A stretch of 64,000 nt of DNA. It comes from CAZGSN01 sp964371655 (lineage in GTDB: Bacteria > Desulfobacterota > Binatia > HRBIN30). The stretch lies in contig CAYJOD010000009.1 of the NCBI GenBank assembly GCA_964371655.1, positions 75,868 through 139,867 of the forward strand, in the 5' to 3' direction. Position 1 is the stretch's first letter. Every line of letters starts with the position of its first letter. The notes beneath the pieces were generated by a model that saw only the letters and a program-made list of their open reading frames with translations, did not search any database and was not told where the DNA came from. The translations under genes were made by a program, and so were the position numbers. Shown here piece after piece: positions 1-8,892 of this stretch.

Positions 1-50
1 TTTGGATCGCAACTCTCGGATCCCACCTCCACCACCGGGCCGCTCGCGCG

Positions 51-79
51 TTGACAAACGAGCGTTTGGTGGAGTAGAC
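51..79 (+). promoter_or_regulatory. Probable sigma70 promoter with TetR-type operator
   Basis: TTGACA lies at 51-56 and, after a 17-bp spacer, a weak -10 candidate (GTAGAC) at 74-79. An inverted repeat CAAACG-AG-CGTTTG at 55-68 overlaps the -35 box and sits just upstream of the TetR-family gene starting at 87. Position and symmetry fit autorepression. The operator assignment is inference from layout. Confidence 0.5.
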
Positions 80-86
80 CACGGGC

Positions 87-767
87 ATGAAATCCCGCAT
101 GGCTGGGACGCGCGGCGAGCAGCCACTGTCGACGCATGACTTGATTCTCGACGTCGCCGAGGCACGTTTTGCCGAGAATGGGTTCGCCGGCGTGTCGGTG
201 CGGGAAATTGCCGCCGATGTCGGTCTCAAGAACCAGGCAAGCCTTTACCATCACTTCAAGAACAAGCGCGCTCTCTACGAAGCCGTCCTGGCGCGCGGTG
301 TGGAGGCGATCGTCACCCTCCTCTCCAGTGCCCCGGCGCCGGCCAACGGAACCTCGCCCGCCGACGTGCTCGAAGTAACTCTCGGTCGCATCATTGATTA
401 CCTGGTCGCTCACCCGCATCTCCCCAGGCTCATCCAACGTGCCGGTCTCGACGACACGAAGTACATGCGCAGTACCGTCACCCACGTGTTGCGACCGCTG
501 TACCAACAAGGGGTGGAGATCATGGCCGCCTCGAACACGATGTTCAGCCGCGACGAACTGCCGCAGGTCGGTGCCGGGTTGTACCACTTGATCTTCGGAT
601 ATTTCGCCAATGCCAAGCTGGTCGAAGCGGTGATCCAAGACGATCCGCTAACCACGGCCTCGGTTGCCCGACAGCGCCGCTTCGTCATGGCTGCGGTCGC
701 CATGCTGCTCGGAATGAACCACGACACGAAGCTCACCAGCGTCGATCGAGGTCGGCACGCGCGCTGA
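87..767 (+). CDS. TetR/AcrR family transcriptional regulator
   Basis: A 226-aa protein with an N-terminal TetR helix-turn-helix at about residues 15-65: it starts LILDVAEARFAENGFAGVSV, continues REIAADVG, and the recognition helix region reads ASLYHHFKNKRALYEAVL. The remaining C-terminal part is the helical ligand-binding/dimerisation domain, which gives no ligand. ATG at 87 has GGAG at 71-74 upstream. It precedes a ferredoxin and an acyl-CoA synthetase on the same strand, so a role in controlling lipid or acyl-CoA metabolism is plausible but inferred. Family call is firm; target and ligand are unknown. Confidence 0.9.
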   Translation: MKSRMAGTRGEQPLSTHDLILDVAEARFAENGFAGVSVREIAADVGLKNQASLYHHFKNKRALYEAVLARGVEAIVTLLSSAPAPANGTSPADVLEVTLGRIIDYLVAHPHLPRLIQRAGLDDTKYMRSTVTHVLRPLYQQGVEIMAASNTMFSRDELPQVGAGLYHLIFGYFANAKLVEAVIQDDPLTTASVARQRRFVMAAVAMLLGMNHDTKLTSVDRGRHAR

Positions 768-872
768 CAGAGGTTGCCCCTGCCGCAGCGGACGTGCAAC
801 TTGGAGAGATCGTCGTGACCAGGTAGCATGCCGCACCGTGCTCACCGCGGCCAATCTGAGGAGAACGCAAGG

Positions 873-1064
873 ATGAAGATCGTGATCGATATGGACCTCT
901 GCGAGGGTAATGCGCTGTGCGCGAAGATCGCGCCGGAGGTATTCGCGGTCGGCGAGGATGACAAGGCCTCGTTGATCAACAACAACCCGGGTGAAGAGCT
1001 GCGCGCCAAAATCGAAACCGCGGTACGACGCTGCCCGCGCCAGGCGCTTTCGATTCGAACTTAG
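873..1064 (+). CDS. Small 3-cysteine ferredoxin
   Basis: A 63-aa protein beginning MKIVIDMDLCEGNALCAKIA. Cysteines are at residues 10, 16 and 54, the last in a Cys-Pro pair (RRCPRQAL). This CxxxxxC...CP layout, with the second Cys of a normal CxxCxxC missing, is typical of 3Fe-4S (Fer4_15-like) single-cluster ferredoxins that donate electrons to cytochrome P450s or other oxygenases. No P450 is in the window. ATG at 873 is preferred over an upstream in-frame start because GAGGAGAA lies at 858-865 and homologous ferredoxins begin here. The partner enzyme is unknown. Confidence 0.88.
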   Translation: MKIVIDMDLCEGNALCAKIAPEVFAVGEDDKASLINNNPGEELRAKIETAVRRCPRQALSIRT

Positions 1065-1089
1065 CTCGCTGCGCTGGCAGACTGGGTAG

Positions 1090-1193
1090 GGCCAAAGGAA
1101 CCGAGGGACAATGGGGCCAAGGGAAGAAATCCCAAACGTCGGACCTCCTCCCTTTGCCCCTGATCCCTTTGCCCCTTCGTCCCTTGCGCAAGG
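1090..1193. repeat. Purine/pyrimidine inverted repeat between ferredoxin and acyl-CoA synthetase
   Basis: The left half carries GGGCCAAAGG and GGGGCCAAGGGA; the right half carries CCCTTTGCCCC twice in tandem (about 1150-1182). The halves can pair imperfectly into a long hairpin. An in-frame ATG at 1111 would translate it as a Pro/Phe-rich leader, which looks like readthrough of non-coding repeat, so it is not included in the downstream gene. Confidence 0.5.
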
Positions 1194-1200
1194 AAATCCC

Positions 1201-2850
1201 ATGCCCTTCACACTCGCAGATCTCAACGAAGCAATCGCCGATGCCATCCCCGATCGCGAGGCGATCGTATCTGCCGCGCGCCGCCTCACCTGGCGCGAAT
1301 TCCAGATGCGGACGCGGCGCTTGGCCAACCTGCTCACCGGTTCGGGCCTCGGCTGTCATCGTGAGCGTAGCGAGCTGCAGCCCTGGGAGTCCGGGCACGA
1401 CCATCTGGCGCTCTATCTTTACAACGGCCACGAGTACTTGGAAGGCATGGTCGGCGCCTCGAAGGCGCGTTTGACCGCGTTCAACGTCAACTACCGCTAC
1501 GTCGATGATGAGCTCCTCTACCTGTTCAAAGACGCCAAGGCGCGCGCGGTCATCTACCACGCCAGTTTCGCACCACGCTTGGCGCGCATCCTGCCGCAGC
1601 TGCCGCCGATGACGCTTCTGCTGCAAGTCGACGACGGCAGCGGCGAGCCGTTGCTCGCGGGCGCACGCGATTACGAAGAAGCGCTGGCGGCTTGCGGCGA
1701 GTCGCGACCGGACATTCGCACCAGCGACGACGATCTGTACATGCTCTACACCGGCGGAACGACCGGAATGCCCAAGGGTGTGTTATGGCGGCAGGCCGAC
1801 GTCTTCTACGCCGCGATGGGCGGGTGCCTGCCCGGGGGAGAGCCGGTGGCAAGCATCGACGAGCTGCTGCAGCGCGTTCCCTACGGCGAGATGCTGCGCC
1901 TGTTACCGGCGCCACCCTTCATGCACGGCGCCGCCCACTGGACCGCCTTCATCACCTTGCACCAAGGCGGTACCGTGGTGCTACCGGACAACGTACGCAA
2001 GTTCGACGCCGACGACATCTGCAGCACCCTCGCCCGTGAGCGCGTCTTCATGCTCTCGATCGTCGGCGACGCGTTCGCCCGGCCGCTGCTCGAGCAGATG
2101 CGACGCACGTCGTATGACCTCTCGAATCTACGCGTGATCGGCTCCGGCGGCGCCATCCTATCATCCGAGCTGAAACGAGCCCTGGTCGAGCTACTTCCCA
2201 ACGTGATCGTCGTCGACGGATTCGGTTCCTCGGAAACCGGCGCGCAGGGGTCGAGCACCATGAGCGCCGGATCCGAAACCGCGGCCGTGTTCAAGATGGA
2301 CAAGCATACCGTCGTGCTCGACGAGGCGCTGGAGCGGCGCCTGGTGCCTGGTGAGGATGACCTCGGCTGGTTGGCGCGCAGCGGCCACATTCCGCTCGGC
2401 TATCACGGCGATGAAGCGAAGACGAAGCGCACCTACCGCCGCGTCGGCGACACGCGTTACGCCATACCCGGGGATCGCGCCCGGCTCGACGTCGACGGCT
2501 CGATCATCGTGCTCGGGCGCGATTCCGGTTGCATCAATACCGGCGGCGAGAAGGTCTTCGCCGAAGAGGTTGAGATTGCGCTCAAACACCATCCGGCGGT
2601 GCAGGATGTCCTTGTCATCGGCACACCCAATGAGCGCTTCGGTCAACAAGTGACCGCCGTGGTCGCGTTGAATCCGGGGATGCGTGCCAGCGACGACGAT
2701 CTGCGCGAGACTGCGGCGCAGGATCTATCACGTTACAAGCTGCCACGCGCGTTCGTGTTCGTCGACAGCGTCGTGCGCGCTCCCACCGGCAAACCTGATT
2801 ATCGTTGGGCGAAGGAAACGGCGATCGCGGCCCTCGCCGCGACAATTTGA
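1201..2850 (+). CDS. AMP-dependent acyl-CoA synthetase (FadD-like)
   Basis: A 549-aa ANL-superfamily adenylating enzyme that activates a carboxylic acid, probably a fatty acid, to its CoA thioester via an acyl-AMP. The ATP-binding motif YTGGTTGMPKG is at about residues 183-193 and is followed by VLWRQAD, typical of this subgroup. The C-terminal subdomain has the hinge region (IIVLGRDSGCINTGGEKVF), and the catalytic-lysine segment APTGKPDYRW is near the end. Start ATG at 1201 has AAGGAA six bases upstream; the extra N-terminal frame from 1111 is repeat DNA. Substrate chain length cannot be read from sequence. Confidence 0.9.
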   Translation: MPFTLADLNEAIADAIPDREAIVSAARRLTWREFQMRTRRLANLLTGSGLGCHRERSELQPWESGHDHLALYLYNGHEYLEGMVGASKARLTAFNVNYRYVDDELLYLFKDAKARAVIYHASFAPRLARILPQLPPMTLLLQVDDGSGEPLLAGARDYEEALAACGESRPDIRTSDDDLYMLYTGGTTGMPKGVLWRQADVFYAAMGGCLPGGEPVASIDELLQRVPYGEMLRLLPAPPFMHGAAHWTAFITLHQGGTVVLPDNVRKFDADDICSTLARERVFMLSIVGDAFARPLLEQMRRTSYDLSNLRVIGSGGAILSSELKRALVELLPNVIVVDGFGSSETGAQGSSTMSAGSETAAVFKMDKHTVVLDEALERRLVPGEDDLGWLARSGHIPLGYHGDEAKTKRTYRRVGDTRYAIPGDRARLDVDGSIIVLGRDSGCINTGGEKVFAEEVEIALKHHPAVQDVLVIGTPNERFGQQVTAVVALNPGMRASDDDLRETAAQDLSRYKLPRAFVFVDSVVRAPTGKPDYRWAKETAIAALAATI

Positions 2851-2904
2851 TCTTCCCGACGTTGTAACTGCCAGATATACCCAGAGCCCGAGGAGGACTT
2901 TCGC

Positions 2905-3618
2905 ATGGGCCACCACCCGGTGATCAAAGCTACTGCTGTCGTTCTGTGCCTATCCCTGGCGGGATGCGCCGCCATGGAGCGCAATCCACGTGCGGCCAAG
3001 GGTGCCGGGATTGGTGCCGTCGGCGGTGCCGCCACCGGGGCGGCTCTTGGTGGCATACTCGGTGGTGGCAAGGGTGCCGGCAAAGGTGCCGCCATCGGCG
3101 CCGTCGTCGGCCTGATCGGCGGCGGGCTCGTCGGCAGCTACCTCGACAAGCAGGCGGACGAGATGCAGGCGGTGCTCGAACGCCAGGACCGCCTGGAGCG
3201 GCGGCAGGATAGCCTTCAGGTCTCGATGTCTTCCGACGTCATGTTCAGCTCGGGCAGTGCGCAGCTCTTTCCCGGCGGACTCGACAAGCTGCGTCAGTTT
3301 GCCGGCGTCCTCAACCGCTATCCACGCACGGAGATTGAAGTGACCGGTCACACCGACAGCCGCGGCGACGAGGCGTCGAATCTGGACCTTTCCAGGCGCC
3401 GCGCGCAAGCCGTCGCCGACGAGCTCATTGCCAACGGCGTGAGCCGCTCGCGCTTCAGCGTGCGTGGCGTCGGCGAGTCGTCTCCCGTGAATAGCAACGA
3501 CACGCCCGAGGGGCGCATGCAGAATCGTCGCGTCGAGATCGCCGTGAATCCCGACAACGGGCTGCGCAACGAGGACGCGCGCGGCGATGGCGGTGGCGGC
3601 TACCAGGAACCCAGATAG
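2905..3618 (+). CDS. OmpA-family lipoprotein with glycine-zipper segment
   Basis: A 237-aa envelope protein. Residues 1-21 form a lipoprotein signal with lipobox LAGC (Cys21). A Gly/Ala-rich glycine-zipper segment follows (about 32-80), then a short coiled coil (ERQDRLERRQDSLQ), then a C-terminal OmpA/MotB peptidoglycan-binding domain (about 110-220) with the motif IEVTGHTDSRGDEASN and the closing NRRVEIAV. The arrangement resembles YiaD-type proteins anchoring the outer membrane to peptidoglycan. AGGAGG at 2891-2896 supports the ATG at 2905. The gene is monocistronic by context. Confidence 0.92.
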   Translation: MGHHPVIKATAVVLCLSLAGCAAMERNPRAAKGAGIGAVGGAATGAALGGILGGGKGAGKGAAIGAVVGLIGGGLVGSYLDKQADEMQAVLERQDRLERRQDSLQVSMSSDVMFSSGSAQLFPGGLDKLRQFAGVLNRYPRTEIEVTGHTDSRGDEASNLDLSRRRAQAVADELIANGVSRSRFSVRGVGESSPVNSNDTPEGRMQNRRVEIAVNPDNGLRNEDARGDGGGGYQEPR

Positions 3619-3728
3619 AGAGCCTGCGGCGAGCCTGGCCTAGTGTGGTGAGCTGCAAGGTCGAAGAATCGATCAAGTCAATTGCCGTGCAAAGCCGGGT
3701 GAGGGCTCTTCAGTCGGCTGGAAAATAA

Positions 3729-3745
3729 GGCCGGCGCAGCCGGCC
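3729..3745. terminator. GC-rich hairpin downstream of the OmpA-like gene
   Basis: GGCCGGC-GCA-GCCGGCC is a perfect 7-bp stem with a 3-base loop in the space between the OmpA-like gene and the convergent YhbY-type gene. There is no U-tract, so it could equally be a REP-like repeat. Confidence 0.4.
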
Positions 3746-3833
3746 CTACTGAGGACTCAGACCTTAGGCCGCACGTTGAAGATGCGCGCCGCCGCAAGCT
3801 TTCACAGCGGCGACCACAGCAAGCTTTACGCGA

Positions 3834-4112
3834 TCACTGCGGAGGACGCGGGCGATAGAGAATGACGGTGTGGCCAACCAACCCGCACAGAGCGGCACTG
3901 GTCGCGTCGGCTAACGTCTGAGCCATGGCGCGCTTGTCTTGCGGCTGACGCATCTGCACCTTGACCAGCTCATGATCTTGCAGGGCCTGGTCGACAGCCT
4001 GGACGAGAGCTTCAGTAATTCCCGATTGACCGATCTGAACGATCGCCTTCTTCGGATGTGCCCTGGCGCGCAGCTCTTTGCGTTGGCGCCCGGAGAGAGA
4101 GAGAGCAGGCAT
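3834..4112 (-). CDS. YhbY-type CRM-domain RNA-binding protein
   Basis: A 92-aa protein consisting of a single CRM (YhbY) domain: LSGRQRKELRARAHPKKAIV, then QIGQSGITEALVQAVDQAL, DHELVKVQM and a C-terminal GHTVILYRP. E. coli YhbY associates with pre-50S ribosomal subunits, so a ribosome-maturation role is expected. The frame stays open upstream to 4166, but the start chosen (ATG, 4112-4110) is where the family begins and follows a purine-rich stretch. Function is inferred from family. Confidence 0.88.
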   Translation of the reverse strand: MPALSLSGRQRKELRARAHPKKAIVQIGQSGITEALVQAVDQALQDHELVKVQMRQPQDKRAMAQTLADATSAALCGLVGHTVILYRPRPPQ

Positions 4113-4207
4113 GGCGGCGCAGTGTGGAATAAGCGGCGTCCGCGCGCAAGGGTCAACCGCGGCCACGCTCTGGCGAGCGCGGCTAGCCCCGATTTCTCAC
4201 CAAGACT

Positions 4208-5011
4208 TCACCGCAGAGACGCAAAGGCGCGGAGAAGAAGATGCTCTGAGCCTGAACACCTCAGCGCGAGCTGACGCCCGCAATCCCCCTCGCAGGTGTT
4301 TGGAAGCACCCCCTCGCCCGCATCACTGCGGGAGAGGGCGGGGGTGAGGGATCCACTTCCCCGACGCGGAGCTCCACCACACGTCCGCCGCAGGGCTCCG
4401 GAGTGCGGGCCCATCCCCGCCGCCACCTCGGTTCCCTCACCCTAACCCTCCCGCAAGTAATGCGGGGAGCTGGCTTTGCGCTGTAACTCGAAGATCTTCG
4501 CGCGCCGACAAGGTCTTGAAGGTTAGTAGTTCAATTGCTGACTATTGCAAAAGAAATAGAAGATGAACCACAGAGACACAGAGGCCACAGAGAAGCGACT
4601 GAGTGTTCAAGCACAGTTATTGACCCCCATTTCTCCGGGTTCTTTCTCGGTGTCCTCTGTGCCTCTGTGGTTGGTCCTCTTCGTCCGTTCCGCGTTCTGG
4701 TGTCTATTACTTATGCAACGCTCAATAGAACCGCGGATGAACACGGATGGACACGGATTCGGAAGGGAAACACCTCGTTTCGAAGCGTATCGATTCTATC
4801 CGGGCGAATTCATCGCCTGACTCCCCTCATGTCTGGTTTCTGGCTGATCCTATCCGCGTTCATCAGCGTCCATCCGTGCTTCCGACTGAGTTGTTCGGGC
4901 TGAGAACAATTGCACATCCCCCGAAACGGTAGAGTGCACGGAATCGATCCGGCCAAAATCATGATTTCTTCCAACAATGTGTTCTCTGCGTCTCGGCGTC
5001 TCTGCGGTGAG
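4208..5011. repeat. Nested palindromic intergenic repeats
   Basis: No convincing gene lies between 4113 and 5099. The outer arms CACCGCAGAGACGCAAAGGC (about 4208-4240) and its near reverse complement around 4979-5011 enclose three further inverted repeats. One is at about 4290-4460 (CCCTCGCCCGCATCACTGCG with a CTCCCGCAAGTAATGCGGGG counterpart). One is at about 4563-4675 (ACCACAGAGACACAGAGG and reverse complement). The last is the element at 4726-4905 described separately. Short open frames here are translations of repeat DNA. Confidence 0.75.
4726..4905 (+). repeat. About 180-bp palindromic repeat element, copy 1
   Basis: It begins TAGAACCGCGGATGAACACG and ends near TTGTTCGGGCTGAG. The ends are imperfect inverted repeats (GGATGAACACGGATGGACACGG against a reversed copy around 4850-4885). 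A second copy in inverted orientation lies at 41365-41542 and matches over essentially the full length, including the non-palindromic core (CGAAGCGTATCGATT, CCGGGCGAATTCATC). Confidence 0.85.
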
Positions 5012-5099
5012 AAATCTAGGCTACGGCGCCGCACTCTCCTTCTTGCCCGCCCGCTGCGATCAGGTTAGCAAGGCGGCTCATATTCAGCGCCCATCCCCT

Positions 5100-8000
5100 A
5101 TGTCGGAACCAACACCCGAGACCCAAGCCCGCGCTCATTCCGCAGCCGTGGCGGTGGCGATTTCCATCGTGGTCGTCGTCTCCGCATTCGCATTGCTGGC
5201 GACCGTCGGAGCACATCAGGCGGCACGACAACAGCGTGTGCTGGGATTCCTCGACCCTCTGATCGAGCTGATCCGCAACGTCGGCAAGGGCATCATGAAG
5301 GAGAGCTTCGAGCGCGGCACCGAGCTCATTCGGATCGTCGCCGGCACGATCGCGATCGCCGTGCTCGCCGCCCTCGTCACGCGGCGCCTGCGCGCGTGGC
5401 CGTTGCTGTTGCTCGGGATCAGCATCAGCCTGGCAACCTGGGGTCAGTTCGAGCTCGTACGAACACAGGCCTGGACGGGTGGCCTGCTGTACGCGGCAGC
5501 CCTGATCAGCGCTCTGGGGTTCGGCATCATCTGTCCGTCTCCCGCGCTGGCACAACAAACGCCATTACCCCGGTTCACGCGTCTCGATGCCATCTGCATA
5601 GCCGTGCTGTCCGTGCTCGGCATCATCTTCCGTCTCTACGCGCTGCCCGAGCTTCCCAGCGTGTTCAACGGCGAGATGATCGTTTCGATGTTGGCGAGCC
5701 GCACCTTCGACGGCTTGCGCTGGTACCTCCCGGGCGGCGTGCTCTCCAACAGCACCGGGTTGATGCACCTGCTGCCACAGATGTTCTTCTACAACCTCTA
5801 CGGCACGACGGTGTACTCGCTGCGGCTGGCAGCCGTTCTCTACGGCGTGCTCGCCCTGCCCCTCTTCTACTGGCTGGTGCAACGCCTCGGCGGCACCGTT
5901 GCGGCGATCATCGCCACCGTGCTGCTGGTCTCGGCACCGGAGCAGCTCTACTGGTCGCGTATCGAGAGCACCAACTTCGCTCCCCTACCCGTCCTCGGCC
6001 TGATCTCGGCGCATCTCGGCCTCGCCATGATCGAACGCGTGAGCTTCGCGCGCGTCGCCGCGGCGGCGCTGTGGATGCCGTTCGGCCGCTATTTCTACAC
6101 CGCCGGCGCGGCGATGGTCTTCTACCCCTGGCTGCAGTACACGCACGCCGCAGTCTTCGTGCGTCGCGCCTGGCGCAAGCTCTGGTACGTGGTGCCCCTG
6201 CTCGCCATCGGCACGGTGCTGTGGGCCGGAGCCATCTCGGCGGTCGTGTGGCTGGTCCAAGGGGGCAAGTTCACGATCACCAACCCGGCGCAGCACGGCG
6301 AGCTCATCCTGCGCGGCGCCGGCGAATACTCGGGCCTCAGCACGGTGCAGCTGATTGTCCTGCAGGCCCAGTCGAGCTGGCACAATCTCGAAACCATCGT
6401 GCAGAGCATCTGCTACGCCGGCGGCCTTTCCGAGTGGTACCAGAGAGCGATCGTCATCGGCGGCGTCACGTTGATGGTGCCTGGCGTCGTAGTCTTGATC
6501 GCCGTGAGCCTCGCCTACCTACTCGGGCAGATTCAGCGCCCGCGCGCCTTTGCCGTCCTGGTGTGGATTGGCATCGGCCTGCTGCCGGCGGTGCTCAGCC
6601 TGCAGCCGACCGATCGCCGCTTCCTGCTGATCTTTCCGGCGCTGTACATCGCCGTCGGCTTGAGCCTCCAAGGCTTCATCCAAATGAGCGCGGAGCGCGG
6701 CGGCAAGCTCGCCGCGGCCATCGTTGCAGCGCTGCTCGCTACATCCGTCGCCACGGTGTCCGTCGCCTGCTTGGCGTCGCACTTCCTCCTGCGCATCCAA
6801 CACACCGGGATCGAGGACCTGCTCGAGTTCAGCAAACCGATCTTCCAAGACAGCGACGCGATCTTCTTCGATACCGACAGCTCTTGGGCGTTGGTCTTCG
6901 GCTTCGGCAACGCCGAACAATTTCTGCACAGGCCGCCGTGTTACCGCAGCGTCCGGGTTGGCGAGTGGCTGCAGATCTCCCTCGATCCACCCTGCGAGTA
7001 CCAAGAGGCGACCTACAAGGCCTTGCTCTCACCAGCGCGCATCGACGCCGCACGCCGCAACTACAACCCACAGCGGATCACGTTCATCGTCGACATGTAC
7101 ACGCCGAGTCAGGCGGCGGTGGACATGCTGCGCGGCTTGTTCCCGCACGCCGTCGAGCGCAGCAACGACGGGCGCGAAACCCCGCACTTCATCGCCCTCA
7201 CCTTCAGCAAAGCGGATATCGATGCGTTGCGTACGCCGGAGCTACTGCTGAGCCCGGACACGACGGGCGCCGAGTCTCTGGAAACAACGCTGCTCGCCGG
7301 CACCACGGTGAAGCACGCCGCATCGACTGCCCTCCAAGGCGAGGCAGCTGTCGTTCGCGGCGGTCTCTATCTCAAGAAGACCGGTTGGTACGAGCTCGGC
7401 GTGACCCCAGCGTGCACCGGTGCGACTCTCGTCGTCGATGGCCGTAACGGAGGCGAGGCCGGAGCGGCCATGCCGATGCTCGCCGGTGTTCACCCCTTCG
7501 CTCTGCAGATCGCCTCGTTCCGTGATTGTCCGGCAGGGCTCTCCATCGAGGCCCGCCCGACAGCTCAGGGCGATGCCACCGATATCCTTGTCCCGCCGCT
7601 GCTTGCGCCGTGGGCGCTGAAGGTCGCGGGTGCCGTCGCGCCACCCATGCAGACCTATCCCGGGTACGGTGCCGCGCAACGGTTTGCAGACTTACCCTCT
7701 GCCGTGATCGTCGACTTCGGCGTCGATGACCACGACGAGTTGATCGCCGTGACGCAGAGCAACGCAGTGCTGCGCGGCCACCGCTTTGCGCAGACGGGGG
7801 TGGAACTGGCATCGTGGCCGATCGAGATTCCCCCGTATCTGCCGCTCTGGGGGCTTGCAATTGCCGCGAACGGGACCTCGTACGTCGTCGCCGGTCAATC
7901 GGTCTACATCTACGATCGCGACGGCAAACCGTTGAGCAATTGGCAGGGTGCTCCGGTCTACTCCTCGGAACTGGTGCAGCTTGCGAACGGACTCGTGCTC

Positions 8001-8477
8001 GCTGCCGTACCGCAGGAAAGCTCCGTCCACATCCTGAATCCCGACGGCAGCATCAAAGAGAAATGGAACATGTTCAAAGGTGGAACCGGCGGCTTCTCGT
8101 ATCCTTTGTCGGTCGCCACCGACAACGCCGGTACCATTGCGGTGCTGCAAGCCGAGAACGAAGTCCTGCTCTTCCGTACCCCGGTGGACTCGTTTCAGCC
8201 GCAGCTCATCCGTTCGTTTCACGTCAACTATTTCGAGCCGCCCAATCCACGCCGCGTCGCCTTCGACGGACCGGACCGACTCCTGTTCTCCGACCCGGTG
8301 GCCGGCACGCCCCTGGTCTACAACCGCAACGGCGTGCGCATGCTGGCGACGGGGGCGCAGAATGATCTGAGCACGCGCGGGTTCCAGGCACCGCTACGCA
8401 TGCGCACCACCAACGATTACGTTTACGTCCTCGACGGGCAGCGCCGTCTGTGGCAGCTACCGCGACTGCCCGAGTAG
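5100..8477 (+). CDS. Large GT-C-like multi-pass membrane protein with C-terminal propeller-like domain
   Basis: A 1125-aa protein. Residues about 15-650 hold many hydrophobic segments (for example 15-36, 78-95, 100-115, 163-180, 242-262). The first large loop contains LPSVFNGEMIVSMLASRTFD (about 185-204); its acidic residue (Glu192) resembles the loop acidic motif of ArnT/PMT-type GT-C glycosyltransferases that use polyprenyl-phosphate sugars. The C-terminal ~450 residues are soluble and include NHL/PQQ-like strands (SVYIYDRDGKPLSNW, SSVHILNPDGSIKEKWN), suggesting a periplasmic beta-propeller. ATG at 5100 begins just before the first membrane segment; the open frame upstream is repeat DNA. 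Membrane topology is clear, transferase activity inferred. Confidence 0.75.
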   Translation: MSEPTPETQARAHSAAVAVAISIVVVVSAFALLATVGAHQAARQQRVLGFLDPLIELIRNVGKGIMKESFERGTELIRIVAGTIAIAVLAALVTRRLRAWPLLLLGISISLATWGQFELVRTQAWTGGLLYAAALISALGFGIICPSPALAQQTPLPRFTRLDAICIAVLSVLGIIFRLYALPELPSVFNGEMIVSMLASRTFDGLRWYLPGGVLSNSTGLMHLLPQMFFYNLYGTTVYSLRLAAVLYGVLALPLFYWLVQRLGGTVAAIIATVLLVSAPEQLYWSRIESTNFAPLPVLGLISAHLGLAMIERVSFARVAAAALWMPFGRYFYTAGAAMVFYPWLQYTHAAVFVRRAWRKLWYVVPLLAIGTVLWAGAISAVVWLVQGGKFTITNPAQHGELILRGAGEYSGLSTVQLIVLQAQSSWHNLETIVQSICYAGGLSEWYQRAIVIGGVTLMVPGVVVLIAVSLAYLLGQIQRPRAFAVLVWIGIGLLPAVLSLQPTDRRFLLIFPALYIAVGLSLQGFIQMSAERGGKLAAAIVAALLATSVATVSVACLASHFLLRIQHTGIEDLLEFSKPIFQDSDAIFFDTDSSWALVFGFGNAEQFLHRPPCYRSVRVGEWLQISLDPPCEYQEATYKALLSPARIDAARRNYNPQRITFIVDMYTPSQAAVDMLRGLFPHAVERSNDGRETPHFIALTFSKADIDALRTPELLLSPDTTGAESLETTLLAGTTVKHAASTALQGEAAVVRGGLYLKKTGWYELGVTPACTGATLVVDGRNGGEAGAAMPMLAGVHPFALQIASFRDCPAGLSIEARPTAQGDATDILVPPLLAPWALKVAGAVAPPMQTYPGYGAAQRFADLPSAVIVDFGVDDHDELIAVTQSNAVLRGHRFAQTGVELASWPIEIPPYLPLWGLAIAANGTSYVVAGQSVYIYDRDGKPLSNWQGAPVYSSELVQLANGLVLAAVPQESSVHILNPDGSIKEKWNMFKGGTGGFSYPLSVATDNAGTIAVLQAENEVLLFRTPVDSFQPQLIRSFHVNYFEPPNPRRVAFDGPDRLLFSDPVAGTPLVYNRNGVRMLATGAQNDLSTRGFQAPLRMRTTNDYVYVLDGQRRLWQLPRLPE

Positions 8478-8545
8478 CGCCGGCGGGACTGGTGCACACG
8501 CCTGCCGGGTCGGCCGCAAATCGCGCCAGCTGAGAATATCGACCG

Positions 8546-8570
8546 GAGCCGCGACCGTGAGGGAGCGGTG
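8546..8570 (+). repeat. 25-bp GAGCCGCGACCGTGAGGGAG-type repeat, copy 1
   Basis: The same 25-mer (GAGCCGCGACC...GGGAGCGGTG) recurs at 26090-26114 on the opposite strand and at 52539-52563 with one mismatch. All three copies are intergenic. Confidence 0.8.
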
Positions 8571-8892
8571 CTGAAGCTGTACCGAAGGCCTGCGCGACAT
8601 AGCGACGATTCGGGCCGATATCGCGAAGTATCCCACGTAGCGAGAATCGCGAGCAAGAATGGAGCAAATTGTCGCTACGTGCCCGAGATTCCCAGGTTGA
8701 GTCCGGGCGGGGCGCAAGCCCGCCACCATCCCACAATCGAACGATCGTCTCGGTGGGAACGAATCCGAGTGTCAACATTCCGAACCTGCCCCCGAGTACC
8801 CGTTGGAGGTTGTAGTGCAGCGGCCGAGTTAACCTGGAGCGCGAGGATACTCCCGCATCCACACGGGCAAGCCAATGCACCTACAACTCGAT

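Noticed and set aside
1111..1200. A 30-residue N-terminal extension of the acyl-CoA synthetase
   Set aside because: It is Pro/Phe repeat translation from a palindrome; ATG at 1201 has a ribosome site.
4563..4932. Short proteins between 4.5 and 4.9 kb
   Set aside because: They are translations of palindromic elements; the second element copy at 41365 gives the same peptide with changes scattered over all codon positions.
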